Assembly: GCA_024278595.1 (NCBI GenBank)
Contig: JAJRSW010000091.1
Coordinates: 1 to 32,496 of the forward strand
DNA length: 32,496 nucleotides
DNA from: Fidelibacterota bacterium
GTDB lineage: Bacteria > Fidelibacterota > UBA8477 > JABMPR01
Reading direction: 5' to 3'
Position 1 is the stretch's first letter; each line of letters begins with the position of its first letter. The notes beneath the pieces were generated by a model. It searched no databases and was not told the origin of the DNA. It was given only the letters and a program-made list of their open reading frames with translations. Below, in pieces: positions 32,420 through 32,496 of this stretch. Made by a program: the position numbers and the translations under genes.

Positions 32420-32496
32420 CTATTCCATGATTTTGCAAATCCTTTTTGCGAGGTCGTCAAACTTCAAGTTTTTTGCATAGTCCCGACAAACTTGTC
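32420..32496 (-). CDS. 3' end of a gene running off the right edge
   Basis: On the minus strand an open frame enters from the right edge and ends at TAG (32420-32422), giving 24 readable residues that finish LAKRICKIME. The residues (CRDYAKNLKFDDLAKRI) have the composition and pattern of the last helix of family 1/4-type glycosyltransferases (AxxFSWExxAxxxxxxYE), so a glycosyltransferase is possible. Only 77 bases are in the window, so the product cannot be assigned. Confidence 0.45.
   Translation of the reverse strand, partial: QVCRDYAKNLKFDDLAKRICKIME

Overview
The window looks like chromosomal DNA from a Gram-negative, probably anaerobic or facultative bacterium of the FCB (Bacteroidota–Marinimicrobia–Calditrichota) type. 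The clues are a TonB-dependent receptor with an N-terminal carboxypeptidase-regulatory-like domain paired with a DUF4249-like lipoprotein, several lipobox proteins, an AddAB-type recombination enzyme and mid-range GC. No rRNA, tRNA, CRISPR array, transposase or phage gene was seen. The phylum assignment is inference. Almost all genes lie on the minus strand; only a CHAD–ABC-F pair is on plus.

Region 1 (145-6913, minus) is a compact hydrogenase operon. Read in transcription order it encodes the iron-sulfur subunit, the FAD/2Fe-2S subunit, the small subunit and the catalytic large subunit of a group 3b cytoplasmic NAD(P)-linked [NiFe] hydrogenase. A maturation protease, a CheY-like response regulator, a six-TM RegB-like histidine kinase and a stand-alone tandem ACT protein follow. 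Spacing is a few bases or overlapping through most of it, and a strong sigma-54 (-24/-12) match precedes the first gene. The operon therefore appears to carry its own redox or metabolite signalling module. No hyp maturation genes are in the window.

Region 2 (7175-9831, minus) is a tight cluster: Nudix hydrolase, Rieske-type ferredoxin, ElbB-like glyoxalase, metal-site-free cupin and a Lon-N-domain protein. Region 3 (9941-15148, minus) is a cell-envelope operon: glycerophosphodiester phosphodiesterase, unknown exported protein, TonB-dependent receptor and DUF4249-like lipoprotein, the first three joined by 4-base overlaps. A membrane-anchored penicillin/acyl-homoserine-lactone acylase family protein (15311-17734) follows.

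Region 4 (17991-20609, plus) holds a CHAD polyphosphate-binding protein and an Uup-type ABC-F ATPase. Region 5 (20669-27238, minus) holds a 2078-residue single-chain fusion of AddA and AddB with both nuclease sites and the Fe-S cysteines intact, preceded by an antitoxin-like XRE regulator with no visible toxin. Region 6 (27431-32496, minus) has a PEMT/ICMT-like membrane protein with a small zinc-ribbon protein, an NlpC/P60 lipoprotein fused to a probable beta-barrel domain, a second lipoprotein, an Eis-like acetyltransferase, a four-copy 24-bp tandem repeat and the 3' end of a gene that runs off the right edge.

The most notable items are the AddA-AddB fusion, the hydrogenase operon with built-in RegB-like/CheY/ACT signalling and a sigma-54 promoter, and the loss of a conserved cysteine motif from its iron-sulfur subunit.
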